NCBI RefSeq assembly: GCF_000365305.1
Contig: NZ_CM001841.1
Location: 1,972,922-2,036,921 of the forward strand
Origin: Dickeya dianthicola NCPPB 453
GTDB taxonomy: Bacteria; Pseudomonadota; Gammaproteobacteria; Enterobacterales; Enterobacteriaceae
DNA length: 64,000 bases
Reading direction: 5' to 3'
Shown: positions 1 to 9,891 of the stretch, piece by piece
Position numbering within the stretch: the first letter of the stretch is position 1
Layout: each line of letters begins with the position of its first letter
Position numbers and translations under genes: made by a program
The notes under the pieces: model-generated
Databases searched by the model: none
What the model was told of the DNA's origin: nothing
What the model saw: only the letters and a program-made list of their open reading frames with translations

Positions 1-655
1 GGGCGTGGTGGCGAGCTTTGCACTGGGCGGCATCACCGGCAGCATCGTTGACCTGCATGAAAAAGGGCTGATTGAAAAGTTGCTGGATACCCAGTGCTTT
101 GACGCCAACGCGGCGGCGTCGCTGGCGAAAAACCCCAACCATGTGGAAATCTCCACCAACGTCTATGCCAATCCCAGCGCCAAGGCCGCCTGCTGCGACC
201 AACTGGACGTGGTGATCCTGAGCGCGCTGGAAATCGATACCCAGTTTAACGTCAACGTGATCACCGGCTCCGACGGGGTGATGCGCGGCGCGTCCGGCGG
301 GCATTGCGACGTGGCGACGGCGGCCAACCTGACCATCGTGGTGGCGCCGTTGATCCGCAGCCGTATCCCAACAGTGGTGCGTCAGGTGACGACCTGCGTG
401 ACGCCGGGCAGCGCCATCGACGTACTGGTGACCGACCACGGCATCGCCGTTAACCCGGCGCGAGCGGACGTGGCGGAGCGGCTGGTGAACGCCGGTCTGA
501 GCGTGATGTCGATTGAGGAGCTGTACCAGCGGGCGATCCAACTGGTGGGGGAACCGAAGGCCATCGAATTCCACGACCGCATCGTCGGGATTATTCGCTA
601 CCGTGACGGCAGCGTGATTGACGTGGTACGGCAGGTTAAAGAGGACAACCAGTGA
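1..655 (+). CDS. citF: Citrate lyase alpha subunit (citrate CoA-transferase), 5' end missing
   Basis: The frame is open from the window edge and ends at TGA 653-655, leaving about 217 C-terminal residues of a protein usually near 500. CitF transfers the acyl-carrier thioester from acetyl to citrate in the citrate lyase complex, in cytoplasmic citrate fermentation. The visible part contains the glycine-rich GSDGVMRGASGGHCD stretch and a C-terminal half rich in the IDVLVTDHGIAVNPAR type of sequence typical of CoA-transferase family I alpha subunits. citX begins with a GTG that overlaps its stop codon and citG follows, the usual citF-citX-citG order at the end of a cit operon. Identity is firm; the upstream genes (citC, citD, citE) are expected outside the window. 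Confidence 0.93.
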   Translation, partial: GVVASFALGGITGSIVDLHEKGLIEKLLDTQCFDANAAASLAKNPNHVEISTNVYANPSAKAACCDQLDVVILSALEIDTQFNVNVITGSDGVMRGASGGHCDVATAANLTIVVAPLIRSRIPTVVRQVTTCVTPGSAIDVLVTDHGIAVNPARADVAERLVNAGLSVMSIEELYQRAIQLVGEPKAIEFHDRIVGIIRYRDGSVIDVVRQVKEDNQ

Positions 656-1194
656 GCGATGTAGCGATAGACACCCCGGTCGCCGTCTCACTGGAAAGCC
701 TGTTGGCGGCGAAGGAGCGCCGCTATGCCCGCCAGCAGCAACTGCTGGCGCGGCACCACTCGACGCTGGTGTCGCTGACGCTGGTGACGCCGGGACCGGT
801 TAAAGATTCGCCGCCGTATCGCCGAGCGATGGCGGAAGCGGTCACGGCGTTCAATGACCTGTGTCTGGCGCGCGGCTGGGAAGCGCTGGAGCAACAGCTG
901 CATTGGCTGGACACCGGCGCAGAGGCATTCTGGGTCATCACCAAGGATGCGTTGAGCGTTAAGGCGGCGGCCATTACAGTGGAAGATCAGCATCCATTGG
1001 GGCGGCTGTGGGATTTCGACGTGTTTTGCCCGCAGGAAGGGTCGATCAGCCGGACGTTACTGGCGCATGATCGTCGCCGGTGTATACTCTGTGATGAATC
1101 GGCGCATGTCTGCGCGCGTTCGCGCCGCCATGCGTTACCGGACGTGATTGAAAAAATCGAGAGTATCCTCCATGCCTGGTTTAACGCACACTGA
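652..1194 (+). CDS. citX: Apo-citrate lyase phosphoribosyl-dephospho-CoA transferase
   Basis: CitX attaches the 2'-(5''-phosphoribosyl)-3'-dephospho-CoA prosthetic group to the citrate lyase acyl carrier protein CitD. The 180-residue product has the family's expected length and its core motifs: RLWDFDVFCP near residue 116, followed by the ISR...R.CILC and ACAR-like H.CAR segments near the C-terminus. The start is GTG at 652, overlapping the citF stop, so translation is probably coupled. The end overlaps citG by 23 bases. Nothing appears broken. Confidence 0.92.
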   Translation: MSDVAIDTPVAVSLESLLAAKERRYARQQQLLARHHSTLVSLTLVTPGPVKDSPPYRRAMAEAVTAFNDLCLARGWEALEQQLHWLDTGAEAFWVITKDALSVKAAAITVEDQHPLGRLWDFDVFCPQEGSISRTLLAHDRRRCILCDESAHVCARSRRHALPDVIEKIESILHAWFNAH

Positions 1195-2080
1195 GTCGAG
1201 TGTTTCCTTTCCGTTACTGACAACGCTATTTCCTGATGCCACCGGTGCGCTGGTGGCAATCCCCGATATTCACCAGCAGGTGGCTGCCGCCTTGACCGTC
1301 GAGGTAATGCTGACGCCAAAACCCGGTCTGGTGGACAGCGATAACAACGGCGCCCATCGCGATATGGATGTACCGCTGTTCCAGGCCAGTATCGCCGCGC
1401 TGGCTCCCTGGTTTTCACGTTTTACCGAAGCGGGCATGGCGCACAGCGCGTTGCCGATAACCCAGCTTTTGTCGCAGGTACGGCCCGTTGGCATCGCTGC
1501 CGAACAGGCGATGTTGGCTGCGACGGGCGGCGTAAATACGCATAAAGGCGGCATTTTTGCCTTTGGGTTGCTGTGCAGCGCCGCCGGCTGGCTGGCGGGG
1601 CGTCGGCTACGGCTGACGCGGGATAGCCTGTGTCAGTGCGCTGCGCAGATGAGCGCCGATTTGGTGCGTAATGAGCTGGAGCACAGCCAGCACACCGCGA
1701 CGGCTGGAGAACATCTGTTCCGGCGTTACGGTTTGACCGGGGCGAGGGGAGAGGCCGCCAGCGGCTTTGCCACCGTGCGCCAGTATGCGTTGCCCGCTTA
1801 TCTGCACGCCCGCGCACAGGGGCAGGACGACGAGTCGGCCTTATTGCAAACGCTGGTGGTATTAATGGCCCACAACCCGGATACCAACGTAGTCTCCCGT
1901 GGTGGAATAGAAGGGCTGGCGTTCGTGCAAGCGAATGCGCGGGCGCTACTGTCCGTCGGAGTGACCCGGCAGGGACTACAGGACATGAATCAGGCGCTGG
2001 TCGAGCGCAATATCAGCCCAGGCGGCAGCGCCGACCTGCTGGCGCTAACCTGGTTGCTTTCTCACTATCCTCGCGTCTGA
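1172..2080 (+). CDS. citG: Triphosphoribosyl-dephospho-CoA synthase
   Basis: CitG makes the precursor of the citrate lyase prosthetic group from ATP and dephospho-CoA, supplying CitX. I place the start at ATG 1172, preceded by a GAGAG Shine-Dalgarno-like stretch, rather than an upstream TTG at 1148. The product is 302 residues, normal for the family, and carries the signature MLTPKPGLVD, then NTHKGGIFA and a C-terminal AHNPDTNVVSRGG segment. It is the last gene of the cit cluster visible here; the next gene, ycgR, is unrelated and has its own promoter. Confidence 0.93.
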   Translation: MPGLTHTESSVSFPLLTTLFPDATGALVAIPDIHQQVAAALTVEVMLTPKPGLVDSDNNGAHRDMDVPLFQASIAALAPWFSRFTEAGMAHSALPITQLLSQVRPVGIAAEQAMLAATGGVNTHKGGIFAFGLLCSAAGWLAGRRLRLTRDSLCQCAAQMSADLVRNELEHSQHTATAGEHLFRRYGLTGARGEAASGFATVRQYALPAYLHARAQGQDDESALLQTLVVLMAHNPDTNVVSRGGIEGLAFVQANARALLSVGVTRQGLQDMNQALVERNISPGGSADLLALTWLLSHYPRV

Positions 2081-2208
2081 ACCTCGTCTATTATTGGCGA
2101 ACAGTTCCCCCCATCCTTTTCATGCGTTTTCGCCTCGTGTGTGCGGGGCTTTCTGTATGCCGGATGCCCCGTGCATACAACGCATAAGCGAATGAACGGA
2201 TAAAGCCC

Positions 2209-2235
2209 TAAAGTTGATGGCATGAGTGTCGATAT
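2209..2235 (+). promoter_or_regulatory. Probable sigma-28 (FliA) flagellar class 3 promoter for ycgR
   Basis: TAAAGTTG at 2209-2216 is followed after exactly 11 bases by GTCGATAT at 2228-2235. The enterobacterial FliA consensus is TAAAGTTT, 11 bases, GCCGATAA, so the match is 13 of 16 with perfect spacing. YcgR is a known class 3 flagellar gene in E. coli. The predicted transcript start, near 2242, lies downstream of the first in-frame ATG at 2222, which argues for a later start codon. Confidence 0.65.
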
Positions 2236-2326
2236 TAGTGCCATGCTGTATCCTGGGGATTTAGGGACACTGAATGACGCATTAACCATTCAATTGACGG
2301 TGGGGATGGATGTAGTGGATAACAAT

Positions 2327-3058
2327 ATGAAAGAGCAGTACGCCCGGCGTAATAAAATGGCTATTTGCGCCACATTGCGCGGGCTGCAAAAGCAAGACGC
2401 CAAAATAATGGTGTATCACACGCGCGGTCAGTTCATCAGCAAGATCCTTGACGTTGATTCGGACGAAGAGGAGTTCCTGTTTGATCTCGGTGCGCTGGAG
2501 CGTGAAAACAGCCGGGCGCTGTTTGCGAGTGAACTTGGGTTTGCAGCAGAAACGGCTGGCGCGAAGGTTGAATTTCGTACCACGATCATCAAAACGGTTG
2601 AACATGATGGTCTTCCCGCTTTCTGCGCGGCGGTTCCCGACGTGCTGTACTATATCCAGCGCCGTAATTTTTTCCGTATCAATTCGCCCGCCTGGCCGCC
2701 AATGAGTTGCCGGGGGGAATTGCCGGACAACATCAATTTCGAATTTAGCCTGAAGGATCTGTCGCTGGGCGGCTTGAGCATGTACACCGACGATAAAGTC
2801 ATGGCTGAACTGTTTGAACCGGGCATGATCCTGAAGAACATTGATGTAGATCTCGCCAGCTACGGGCAATTCTGTCTGGACTTGCAGTTTGTCAATCATG
2901 CCACCACCAAAGTTATTGACAGTAAAGGCGAGGTGAGGGAGATCGAACGCCTGAGTTTCAAATTTTCGACGCTAAACGCTGCGCAGGAGCGGGGATTACA
3001 ACAGGTGATTACCGAACTGGAACTGGATCAAAACGAAAAACGCAAACGGCTTCGCTGA
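2327..3058 (+). CDS. ycgR: Flagellar brake protein YcgR (PilZ-domain c-di-GMP receptor)
   Basis: YcgR binds cyclic di-GMP and then contacts the flagellar motor to slow it and bias rotation. The N-terminal YcgR domain (EQYARRNKMAICATLRGLQ onward) is followed by a PilZ domain with both c-di-GMP motifs: the arginine-rich QRRNFFRI and DLSLGGL. The reading frame is open from ATG 2222 (278 residues). I prefer ATG 2327 because it gives 243 residues, close to E. coli YcgR, aligns at its N-terminus, and lies downstream of the sigma-28 promoter. ATG 2306 is an alternative. A strong terminator follows the gene. Confidence 0.88.
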   Translation: MKEQYARRNKMAICATLRGLQKQDAKIMVYHTRGQFISKILDVDSDEEEFLFDLGALERENSRALFASELGFAAETAGAKVEFRTTIIKTVEHDGLPAFCAAVPDVLYYIQRRNFFRINSPAWPPMSCRGELPDNINFEFSLKDLSLGGLSMYTDDKVMAELFEPGMILKNIDVDLASYGQFCLDLQFVNHATTKVIDSKGEVREIERLSFKFSTLNAAQERGLQQVITELELDQNEKRKRLR

Positions 3059-3163
3059 GTGGTTTGATTCGTGCCGGCGACAGGGGGGACTGCGCAAGGG
3101 ATATACGATTAGCTTCACAGGTCTTGTCTCTGATTGCTGACTGGGGCAAAATATGCGCCCTGA

Positions 3164-3201
3164 AATAACCGACGCATTAATATCGCGTCGGTTATTTTTT
3201 T
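3164..3201 (+). terminator. Rho-independent terminator after ycgR
   Basis: A 12-base stem (AATAACCGACGC pairing with GCGTCGGTTATT) with a 9-base loop runs into a T tract. It lies about 105 bases after the ycgR stop. Confidence 0.85.
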
Positions 3202-3561
3202 GTATTTCATTATTTGTATTTCATTAAAAGAGGCCGGCGCAGTTGATGGCACCGGACAGATATCGGTAAAACGCATGCTACGTACGGGCTGCGCAGAGTG
3301 AATAGAGAGACATAATGGGGCAATCAGTTGTTTTGGCGCCGGTGCCCGCCGGCTGGTGCTGCAAGCGCAGCGACAAGCACGCCGTACTGGCGCGCGTTGC
3401 ACCGGGCAGCGCATCTGCTGTTCACCTCCGCGGCGACGCAGTTCGTCCGTTCGCTTCCGGATACCGGATACATCGCCGCACAGCGTCTTCGGCGTTCATC
3501 GCGAGATCATGGTTGATGATTGGCGCCGGTAAGGCTGCTGCGGGTAAAGGAGGTCCGCGTC
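3202..3561 (+). other. Intergenic leader of puuP
   Basis: I see no recognisable gene here. An 85-codon frame starts at ATG 3315 behind an AGAGAG stretch and runs 11 bases into the permease gene, but its composition is arginine- and alanine-rich and matches nothing I know. It could be a translated leader; I do not call it a gene. Confidence 0.4.
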
Positions 3562-4929
3562 ATGACAACTGATTCTACGGTTTCCACTTCCACATCGCGG
3601 GTGCAACTGCGTAAAACGTTGACCCTGGTTCCTGTCGTGATGATGGGGCTGGCCTACATGCAGCCGATGACGCTGTTTGATACCTTCGGCATCGTTTCCG
3701 GCCTGACCGATGGTCACGTCGCCACCGCATACGCGTTTGCGCTGATTGCCATTCTGTTTACCGCGCTCAGTTACGGTAAACTGGTGCGTCGCTTCCCGTC
3801 CGCCGGGTCAGCCTATACCTATGCCCAGAAAGCCATTAGCCCGACGATCGGTTTCATGGTGGGGTGGTCGTCGTTGCTGGACTACCTGTTCATGCCGATG
3901 ATCAACATCCTGCTGGCGAAAATCTATTTTGAAACCCTGATCCCCAGCATCCCGTCGTGGATCTTTGTGGTGCTGCTGGTGGGTTTCATGACGTTGTCCA
4001 ACCTGCGCGGCATCAAAACCGTCGCCAACTTTAATAGCCTGATTGTGGTGTTGCAGGTCGCCGTGATGGTGGCTATCACCGGCATGGTGATTTATGGCGT
4101 CGTGCATGGCGAAGGCGCCGGTACGCTGACCAGCAGCCGGCCGTTCTGGTCTGATAACGCCCATGTGGTGCCGATGATCACTGGCGCGACCATTCTGTGC
4201 TTTTCGTTCCTCGGTTTTGACGGCATCAGTTCCCTGTCTGAAGAAACCAAAGATGCCGGTCGCGTCATTCCGAAGGCTATTTTCCTGACCGCGTTGCTCG
4301 GCGGCGTAATTTTCGTGGTGGTGTCCTACTTCCTGCAGCTTTACTTCCCGGATATCTCACGCTTTCAACATCCGGATGCCTCTCAGCCTGAAATCATGCT
4401 GTACGTGGCGGGTAAGACCTTCCAGTTCGGCATTCTGATTTTCTCCTGCGTCACTGTACTGGCGTCGGGCATGGCGGCGCATGCCGGCGTGTCCCGTTTG
4501 ATGTACGTAATGGGGCGTGACGGCGTATTCCCGGAGCGTTTCTTCGGCTATGTACATCCGCGCTGGCGGACGCCGGCGCTGAACGTCCTGCTGGTCGGCG
4601 TTATCGCGCTGTCTGCTCTATCGTTCGATCTGGTTACCGCAACGGCGTTGATTAACTTCGGGGCGCTGGTGGCGTTCACCTTTGTCAATCTGTCGGTGAT
4701 TTCTCAGTTCTATATCCGTGAACGCCGCAATAAAACGCTGAAAGATACCGTGAACTACCTGATTCTGCCGGTCATGGGCGCGTTGACCGTCGGCGCGCTG
4801 TGGCTGAATTTGGAAAGTACGTCAATGACGTTGGGGCTGGTGTGGGCGGCGATTGGCCTGCTCTATCTGATGTTCGTGACGCGCAGTTTCAGGCAACCGG
4901 TGCCGCAGTACCACGAAGATCTGGCGTAA
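3562..4929 (+). CDS. puuP: Putrescine importer PuuP-like (APC family permease)
   Basis: An inner-membrane amino acid/polyamine permease of 455 residues with about 12 hydrophobic segments. The sequence follows E. coli PuuP closely throughout: [19 protein letters not shown] near residue 23, [48 protein letters not shown] and [16 protein letters not shown]. In E. coli PuuP imports putrescine for the Puu degradation pathway. The start at ATG 3562 is fixed by an AAAGGAGGT ribosome site at 3546-3554; the open frame extends upstream to 3520. The gene is alone here, without puuA, puuD, puuR or puuC, and is closed by a terminator at 4948. Substrate is inferred from overall similarity; another cationic or polyamine substrate is possible. 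Confidence 0.82.
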   Translation: MTTDSTVSTSTSRVQLRKTLTLVPVVMMGLAYMQPMTLFDTFGIVSGLTDGHVATAYAFALIAILFTALSYGKLVRRFPSAGSAYTYAQKAISPTIGFMVGWSSLLDYLFMPMINILLAKIYFETLIPSIPSWIFVVLLVGFMTLSNLRGIKTVANFNSLIVVLQVAVMVAITGMVIYGVVHGEGAGTLTSSRPFWSDNAHVVPMITGATILCFSFLGFDGISSLSEETKDAGRVIPKAIFLTALLGGVIFVVVSYFLQLYFPDISRFQHPDASQPEIMLYVAGKTFQFGILIFSCVTVLASGMAAHAGVSRLMYVMGRDGVFPERFFGYVHPRWRTPALNVLLVGVIALSALSFDLVTATALINFGALVAFTFVNLSVISQFYIRERRNKTLKDTVNYLILPVMGALTVGALWLNLESTSMTLGLVWAAIGLLYLMFVTRSFRQPVPQYHEDLA

Positions 4930-4947
4930 TGCTCGGATTGACGATGA

Positions 4948-4973
4948 CAGGCTCCGCGGGAGCCTGTTTTTTT
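4948..4973 (+). terminator. Rho-independent terminator after puuP
   Basis: CAGGCT pairs with AGCCTG around a CCGCGGG loop, followed by seven to eight T residues, 18 bases after the puuP stop. It lies between the converging puuP and sbcB genes. Confidence 0.8.
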
Positions 4974-5016
4974 GCACATTCGGTAGCGGGTTGTGCATTG
5001 CCGCTCCATGTCGACA

Positions 5017-6447
5017 TCAGGCCAGTAGCTGTTGCGCGTAGGCAAACAACGCTTTCAACAGCACGGTTTTCTTTTCGTCACCATCATGTTGCTGATAGAG
5101 CTGATTCAACGCATCGAAATAGTCTTGTACCCGCTCCGGGGTAAAGACCTCCCGGCGATGCGCCAGCCAGCGTTGCTGTTCCTGCTCATCAAGCGTGCCG
5201 GGAAAATTACGCGCCCGGTAGCGGAACAGTAATTCCTCCACCCGGCGATCGGCAAACTGCAGGTTCAGGGCCGGAAGGTGCTGGGAGTCGGTTTTACGGA
5301 TGATGTCCATCGCGGCCCGATCGGCGTCGCTGAAAAAACCATCGTACAGTTGCAGGTCCACATCCGGTGACGCTTCAAACGGCGGAGCATCGGCAAACAG
5401 CGCCACCACTTTCTCCCGTACGCTGGCATGCTGACGCAGCAGTTGCAGATTGTTCAGGCAGTGCTGGCGGTCAATGCCCAACCGCTCCGCATCTTCCGGC
5501 CGTAACGTGCTGGCCGGCGCCAGAACCGGACATTTATTAATATGCACCAGTTTGATAGGCACTGGCGATTCATCTTCCGCCAGCCGATCACGGCGGGTAT
5601 AAAGCCGGGTGCGCAGTTCATCCGCATTCAGCGCCAGCAACGGCTGAATATCGCCCGCCAGATCGCAGACGATGACCGCGTTGCGGTTATCCGGGTGCCA
5701 GGCCAGCGGTACTATCCAACTCGTATTACCACGCGCGGCGCCAAACATGCCGGAAACATGCACCAGCGGCTTCATTTGCGGAATATCGATTAACGCGCTG
5801 ACTTTGTTCTTGTTGCGCAATGTGTAGAGGTAGTCGAACAGTTTTGGCTGCGACTGTTTAAGCAGGCGTGCCATCGCGATGGTGGCATACACATCCGACA
5901 TGGCATCGTGCGCCTGAGTGTGTTCAACGCCATTGGCTCGCGTCAGATGTTCCAGCCTGAAACTGGGAAAACCGTCGTCGTTTTCCGGCCAGACAATGCC
6001 ATCTGGGCGCAAGGCATAGCACGCGCGCAGCATGTCCAGTAAATCCCAGCGAGAGTTGCCGTTTTGCCAACTATAAGCATAAGGATCGTAGAAGTTGCGA
6101 TAAAACAGATTCCGGCTGACTTCGTCGTCAAACCGAATGTTGTTGTACCCCATGATGCAGGTACCCGGCGCGCTGAACGCTTCATGGATCTGGCGGGCAA
6201 ACTCCGCTTCACGTATCCCTCGGCTTTGCGCTACCTGTGGCGTGATGCCGGTAATCATCACCGCTTCCGGGTCGGGCAGGTAATCGTCGGTTGGTTGGCA
6301 GTAGACCACTACCGGCTCGCCAATCACGTTAAAATTCAAATCGGTGCGGATGCCGGCGAACTGTGCCGGACGATCTTTGGCCGGATGCTTGCCAAAGGTT
6401 TCATAGTCATGAATGAAGAAAGTGGGTTCGGTGTGTTTATTTTGCAC
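5017..6447 (-). CDS. sbcB: Exodeoxyribonuclease I
   Basis: ExoI degrades single-stranded DNA 3' to 5' in recombination and mismatch repair. The 476-residue protein has the full DEDDh set at the positions known from E. coli ExoI, shifted by one: D14 and E16 (HDYETFG), D107 (RFDDE), H180 and D185 (HDAMSDVYAT). The exonuclease domain is followed by the SH3-like and C-terminal SSB-binding region. The gene converges on puuP. tmaR lies divergently across a 404-base gap; sbcB and yeeX/tmaR are also close in E. coli. Confidence 0.95.
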   Translation of the reverse strand: MQNKHTEPTFFIHDYETFGKHPAKDRPAQFAGIRTDLNFNVIGEPVVVYCQPTDDYLPDPEAVMITGITPQVAQSRGIREAEFARQIHEAFSAPGTCIMGYNNIRFDDEVSRNLFYRNFYDPYAYSWQNGNSRWDLLDMLRACYALRPDGIVWPENDDGFPSFRLEHLTRANGVEHTQAHDAMSDVYATIAMARLLKQSQPKLFDYLYTLRNKNKVSALIDIPQMKPLVHVSGMFGAARGNTSWIVPLAWHPDNRNAVIVCDLAGDIQPLLALNADELRTRLYTRRDRLAEDESPVPIKLVHINKCPVLAPASTLRPEDAERLGIDRQHCLNNLQLLRQHASVREKVVALFADAPPFEASPDVDLQLYDGFFSDADRAAMDIIRKTDSQHLPALNLQFADRRVEELLFRYRARNFPGTLDEQEQQRWLAHRREVFTPERVQDYFDALNQLYQQHDGDEKKTVLLKALFAYAQQLLA

Positions 6448-6851
6448 GGTTTCTCTCTGTTCAGCCTGACGACGGCAAGCGCTGATAAATCAGTCATACC
6501 GCCGCGAAGCGTGTTTGTCACCGCCGGTTTTGCCCGGCGTAAGCGCCATGCGAAACAGCCCGCCGGTTTAAAGGCAAATTGTCGCGCTTTCAGTAAAAAC
6601 GGTGACGGACAACACAAAACCATCATGGTAAACCATCCTGTCGTCTGACAGAAGCCGACATGTGCGATGCCCCGCGGTGTTGAATCGAGTCAGGTGCAAT
6701 CAGAGCGCGGGAGTGATAGGGTGCATATAAAGACAACGATTGCATCGGCGATAGGGGAAAACCACCTTGTCGACGATAGTGGCTAACCTGTATGGTTAAC
6801 ACAGGGCGATTTCCGCATAACGAATTTTGATCGTTAAGTAAGGGTAGAAAA
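6448..6851. other. Divergent sbcB/tmaR intergenic region
   Basis: This 404-base spacer must carry the promoters of both genes. Apart from an AAGTAAGGG ribosome-binding stretch just before tmaR, I find no confident promoter, operator, repeat or small gene. Open frames on both strands here look random. Confidence 0.5.
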
Positions 6852-7190
6852 ATGGAGAAGGGTAACACTAAGCCATGTTTCCAGGATGTGCTGGAATTCG
6901 TGCGTATGTTCCGTCGTAAGAACAAGCTGCAGCGTGAAATTGCGGATAATGAAAAGAAAATCCGCGATAATCAGAAACGTGTGCTGCTGCTGGATAACCT
7001 GAGCGAATACATCAAGCCGGGTATGTCGATTGAAGATATCCAGAACATTATCGCCAACATGCGTAGCGACTATGAAGACCGTGTGGATGAATACATCATC
7101 AAAAATGCGGAACTGTCGAAAGAACGCCGCGATCTGTCGCGTAAAATCAAGGAAATGGGTGAAATCAAACCGCCGGTGGAGGCGAAATAA
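6852..7190 (+). CDS. tmaR: PTS system regulator TmaR (YeeX, DUF496)
   Basis: A 112-residue, highly charged protein predicted to be almost wholly alpha-helical and coiled-coil, with blocks such as [20 protein letters not shown] and the [18 protein letters not shown] segment typical of YeeX. In E. coli TmaR forms a polar cluster that recruits and restrains Enzyme I of the PTS. Start ATG 6852 follows a purine-rich stretch. A terminator begins 13 bases after the stop, so it is probably monocistronic. Confidence 0.9.
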   Translation: MEKGNTKPCFQDVLEFVRMFRRKNKLQREIADNEKKIRDNQKRVLLLDNLSEYIKPGMSIEDIQNIIANMRSDYEDRVDEYIIKNAELSKERRDLSRKIKEMGEIKPPVEAK

Positions 7191-7203
7191 TTTCACTGAC
7201 GTT

Positions 7204-7231
7204 CAGGGCCGGTTTCCGGCCCTGATGTTTT
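7204..7231 (+). terminator. Rho-independent terminator after tmaR
   Basis: CAGGGCCGG and CCGGCCCTG form a 9-bp stem with a TTT loop, followed by ATGTTTTT, 13 bases after the tmaR stop. Confidence 0.8.
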
Positions 7232-7552
7232 TAGGGGCGGGGTGACTATTCAGGCAACCCGCTTACGATCGCGCACCATGATTCTCGGTGCCAGCGCGTT
7301 TTTCTGCACCATGCCGCCGCGCCATGCGCTGCCCGTCTCTCCTTTCATCCAGCACGTCTGCGCTAATGCGGGAATCTCCCTCACCGGTGTGTCGATGACC
7401 TTGCCGCCGACAGTTTTTATCGCGTTCATACCGGCTCGCATTGTTGTTGCAATGGATTGCAACCGTTGCGGTTATTTGCGTAGCTGATTCCAGGGGGGTT
7501 ATTCCTCGCTGTTGCCAGGGGCAATGGCTTGGCACACTGCGTCCCAGGTAGG
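7232..7552. other. Intergenic region tmaR-comEC
   Basis: No recognised feature. A 70-codon minus-strand frame (7250-7462) and a longer overlapping one exist, but show no family resemblance and no convincing ribosome site. In E. coli the gene before comEC (ycaI) is ihfB, so this is a point where local gene order differs. Confidence 0.4.
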
Positions 7553-9853
7553 ATGACCGCCGGAAATTCGGCGGTACATGGTAAGGGACAAACCATCAGA
7601 ATTTCATTGAACCAATTGGCGGCGACGTTGATAGCCGGCCCGTTGTTGTTGCTGATATTGCCGGGTTTGCCGGAGAGGCATTCGCTGGTGTGGGGGCTGC
7701 CCGCGCTGTGGCTGCTTAAAACGCGTTTTTATCCGATCGGTCTGGTGGTGCTTGGGGTTGTCTGGAGCCTCTACAGCGGCCGGATGATACTGAATCAGGT
7801 GGAACAGTTTACCCAGCGACCAGTGACGGCAAGGGTCAGCGTCAGTAGCGTTCGGTTCGCGCAGGCGGATGCCGGGCAGGTCGTGGTGCGATTGTGGGAA
7901 ATCAACGGGCGCTGGGTGTTCCCGCCGCTTTATGCGCGGCTGGATGCGCCGCCGCAAATGACGGATTGGTGCGGCGGGCAACAGTGGGAAACCCGGTTGC
8001 GGCTGCGTCCGGTCCACAGCCGCTTGAACGAGGGTGGTTTTGACCGTCAGCGTTGGGCGCTGGCTAAGGCGCAGCCATTGACCGGGCGGATACTCTCTGC
8101 CGTTGTGCTGGCGCCAGAGTGCGGTTTGCGCCAGCGAGTGGTTGAACAGGCGGAACAGCAAACGCGGTCATTGCCGTGGCGGTCGATAATACTGGCGTTG
8201 GCGATCGGTGAGATGGCGGTGGTGGAGGATGAGATCCTCGACGTGCTGCGGCAGACCGGAATCATGCACCTGATGGCGATATCGGGGCTGCATATCGTGT
8301 TGGCGGCCTTGTCTGGCTGGGGCGTGGTTCGCGTGGTGCAATGTCTGCTGCCGATTCATTGGGTAGAACATCGCGCGCCGTTGTGGTGTGGGTTGTGCTG
8401 CGCCTGGGGATACGTCTGGCTGGCCGGGGGAAACCCGCCGGCGGTAAGAGCTGCGCTGGCGTTATCATGCTGGACGTTGCTAAGGTTGCGCGGCGTATCG
8501 GTGTCATCGTGGCAGGTGTGGTTATGGTGCGTGGCGTTGATTCTGGTCAGTGACCCACTCAGCGTGTTATCAGACAGTTTCTGGCTCTCCGCACTGGCGG
8601 TCGCCGCCCTGATTTTCTGGTATCAGTGGGCGCCATTACCGCCGCATCTGCAACGGCCCAAACGCTGGATATGGCTGCGTGGATTGCATTTACAGACGGG
8701 AATCATACTGTTGCTGATGCCGTTGCAAGTGTTGCTGTTTCACGGCGTCAGCCTGAGTTCATTGCCGGCCAATTTGTGGGCGGTGCCGTTGGTATCGTTC
8801 ATTACAACGCCATTGATTCTGCTGGCGTTGCCGTTGATGGTCATCCCGGTGGCGGCGCACGGTCTGTGGTGGCTGGCCGATCGATCGCTGGCGCTGGTTT
8901 TCCTGCCGTTGCAGGCCATGCCGCCGGGCTGGTTATCGCTGGGCGAAAATGCGGTGCCTTACAGTGTGGCGGGATGGCTGGCGGTGATCGTCTGGCGTTT
9001 CGCCTGGTGGCGAACGTATCCGCTCAGCCTGCTGGCGCTGGTACTGGTGATGCTGCTGCGCCCCAAGTCCCCCGCGCCGTCGTGGCGGGTTGACATGCTG
9101 GATGTCGGTCACGGGTTGGCCGTGGTGATTGAGCGACAGGGCAAAGCCTGGCTGTATGATACCGGTCCCGGCTGGGACGGCGGCAACATGGCCGATCGCG
9201 AAATCCTGCCTTATCTTAAATGGCGGGGATTACAGCTGGAGGGCATCATCCTCAGTCACAGCCATCTGGATCACCGTGGCGGACTGGAGACAGTACAGCG
9301 CGCGTTTTCGACGGTGCCGGTATACAGTCCGTTGCTTGATCAAGGGCATCGGCCTTGCATACAAGGCGAGCGGTGGCGCTGGCAAGGGTTGACGTTCAGC
9401 GTCATCTGGCCGCCGTTGCAGGTGCGCGAAGCCGGTAATCACGATTCCTGCGTGGTGCGGGTGGACGATGGGCGCCATCGGGTGCTGCTGACGGGCGATC
9501 TGGAGCATGAAGATGAAGCTATGCTGCTGCGTACTCAACGCGAAATGCTGGCGGCGGATATTTTGCAGGTGCCGCATCATGGCAGCACCACGTCATCATC
9601 ACCGCCATTCTTACGCGCGGTGGGCGCGGGGCAGGCGTTGTCGTCCAACTCCCGATACAATCCGTGGCGTTTGCCGGCGGTCAGTGTGGTGCGTCGTTAT
9701 CGTCAGAGGGGGGACAACTGGCGCGATACCGCCAGCGATGGGCAGTTGAGTGTGCGTTTTTTCGACGAAGGCATCGAAATGTTGCGCTACCGGGGTGAAA
9801 TATCACCCCGTTGGTATCATCAGTGGTTTGGCGCTCTCCGGGATAATGAGTAA
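7553..9853 (+). CDS. comEC: ComEC/Rec2 family DNA-uptake channel protein (YcaI)
   Basis: An inner-membrane protein of about 766 residues. Hydrophobic segments at the N-terminus precede a DUF4131-like region, then the competence domain with the hallmark [13 protein letters not shown], then more membrane helices. A C-terminal metallo-beta-lactamase domain follows with [20 protein letters not shown] and [13 protein letters not shown]. In naturally competent bacteria ComEC carries single-stranded DNA across the inner membrane; its role in enterobacteria is less clear. It ends [10 protein letters not shown], as in E. coli YcaI. The start is uncertain: ATG 7553, TTG 7529 or TTG 7606 are all possible. 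msbA follows after 38 bases, probably the same operon. Confidence 0.9.
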   Translation: MTAGNSAVHGKGQTIRISLNQLAATLIAGPLLLLILPGLPERHSLVWGLPALWLLKTRFYPIGLVVLGVVWSLYSGRMILNQVEQFTQRPVTARVSVSSVRFAQADAGQVVVRLWEINGRWVFPPLYARLDAPPQMTDWCGGQQWETRLRLRPVHSRLNEGGFDRQRWALAKAQPLTGRILSAVVLAPECGLRQRVVEQAEQQTRSLPWRSIILALAIGEMAVVEDEILDVLRQTGIMHLMAISGLHIVLAALSGWGVVRVVQCLLPIHWVEHRAPLWCGLCCAWGYVWLAGGNPPAVRAALALSCWTLLRLRGVSVSSWQVWLWCVALILVSDPLSVLSDSFWLSALAVAALIFWYQWAPLPPHLQRPKRWIWLRGLHLQTGIILLLMPLQVLLFHGVSLSSLPANLWAVPLVSFITTPLILLALPLMVIPVAAHGLWWLADRSLALVFLPLQAMPPGWLSLGENAVPYSVAGWLAVIVWRFAWWRTYPLSLLALVLVMLLRPKSPAPSWRVDMLDVGHGLAVVIERQGKAWLYDTGPGWDGGNMADREILPYLKWRGLQLEGIILSHSHLDHRGGLETVQRAFSTVPVYSPLLDQGHRPCIQGERWRWQGLTFSVIWPPLQVREAGNHDSCVVRVDDGRHRVLLTGDLEHEDEAMLLRTQREMLAADILQVPHHGSTTSSSPPFLRAVGAGQALSSNSRYNPWRLPAVSVVRRYRQRGDNWRDTASDGQLSVRFFDEGIEMLRYRGEISPRWYHQWFGALRDNE

Positions 9854-9891
9854 TAATAGACGGCTATTTATCAGAGGCTCAGGTTTATTGC

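Noticed and set aside
3315-3572. 85-codon frame upstream of puuP
   Set aside because: No homology recognised and unusual composition; it overlaps the strongly supported puuP start. Kept only as a note in the leader region.
7250-7462. 70-codon minus-strand frame between tmaR and comEC
   Set aside because: No known family, no good ribosome site, and random-looking codon use.
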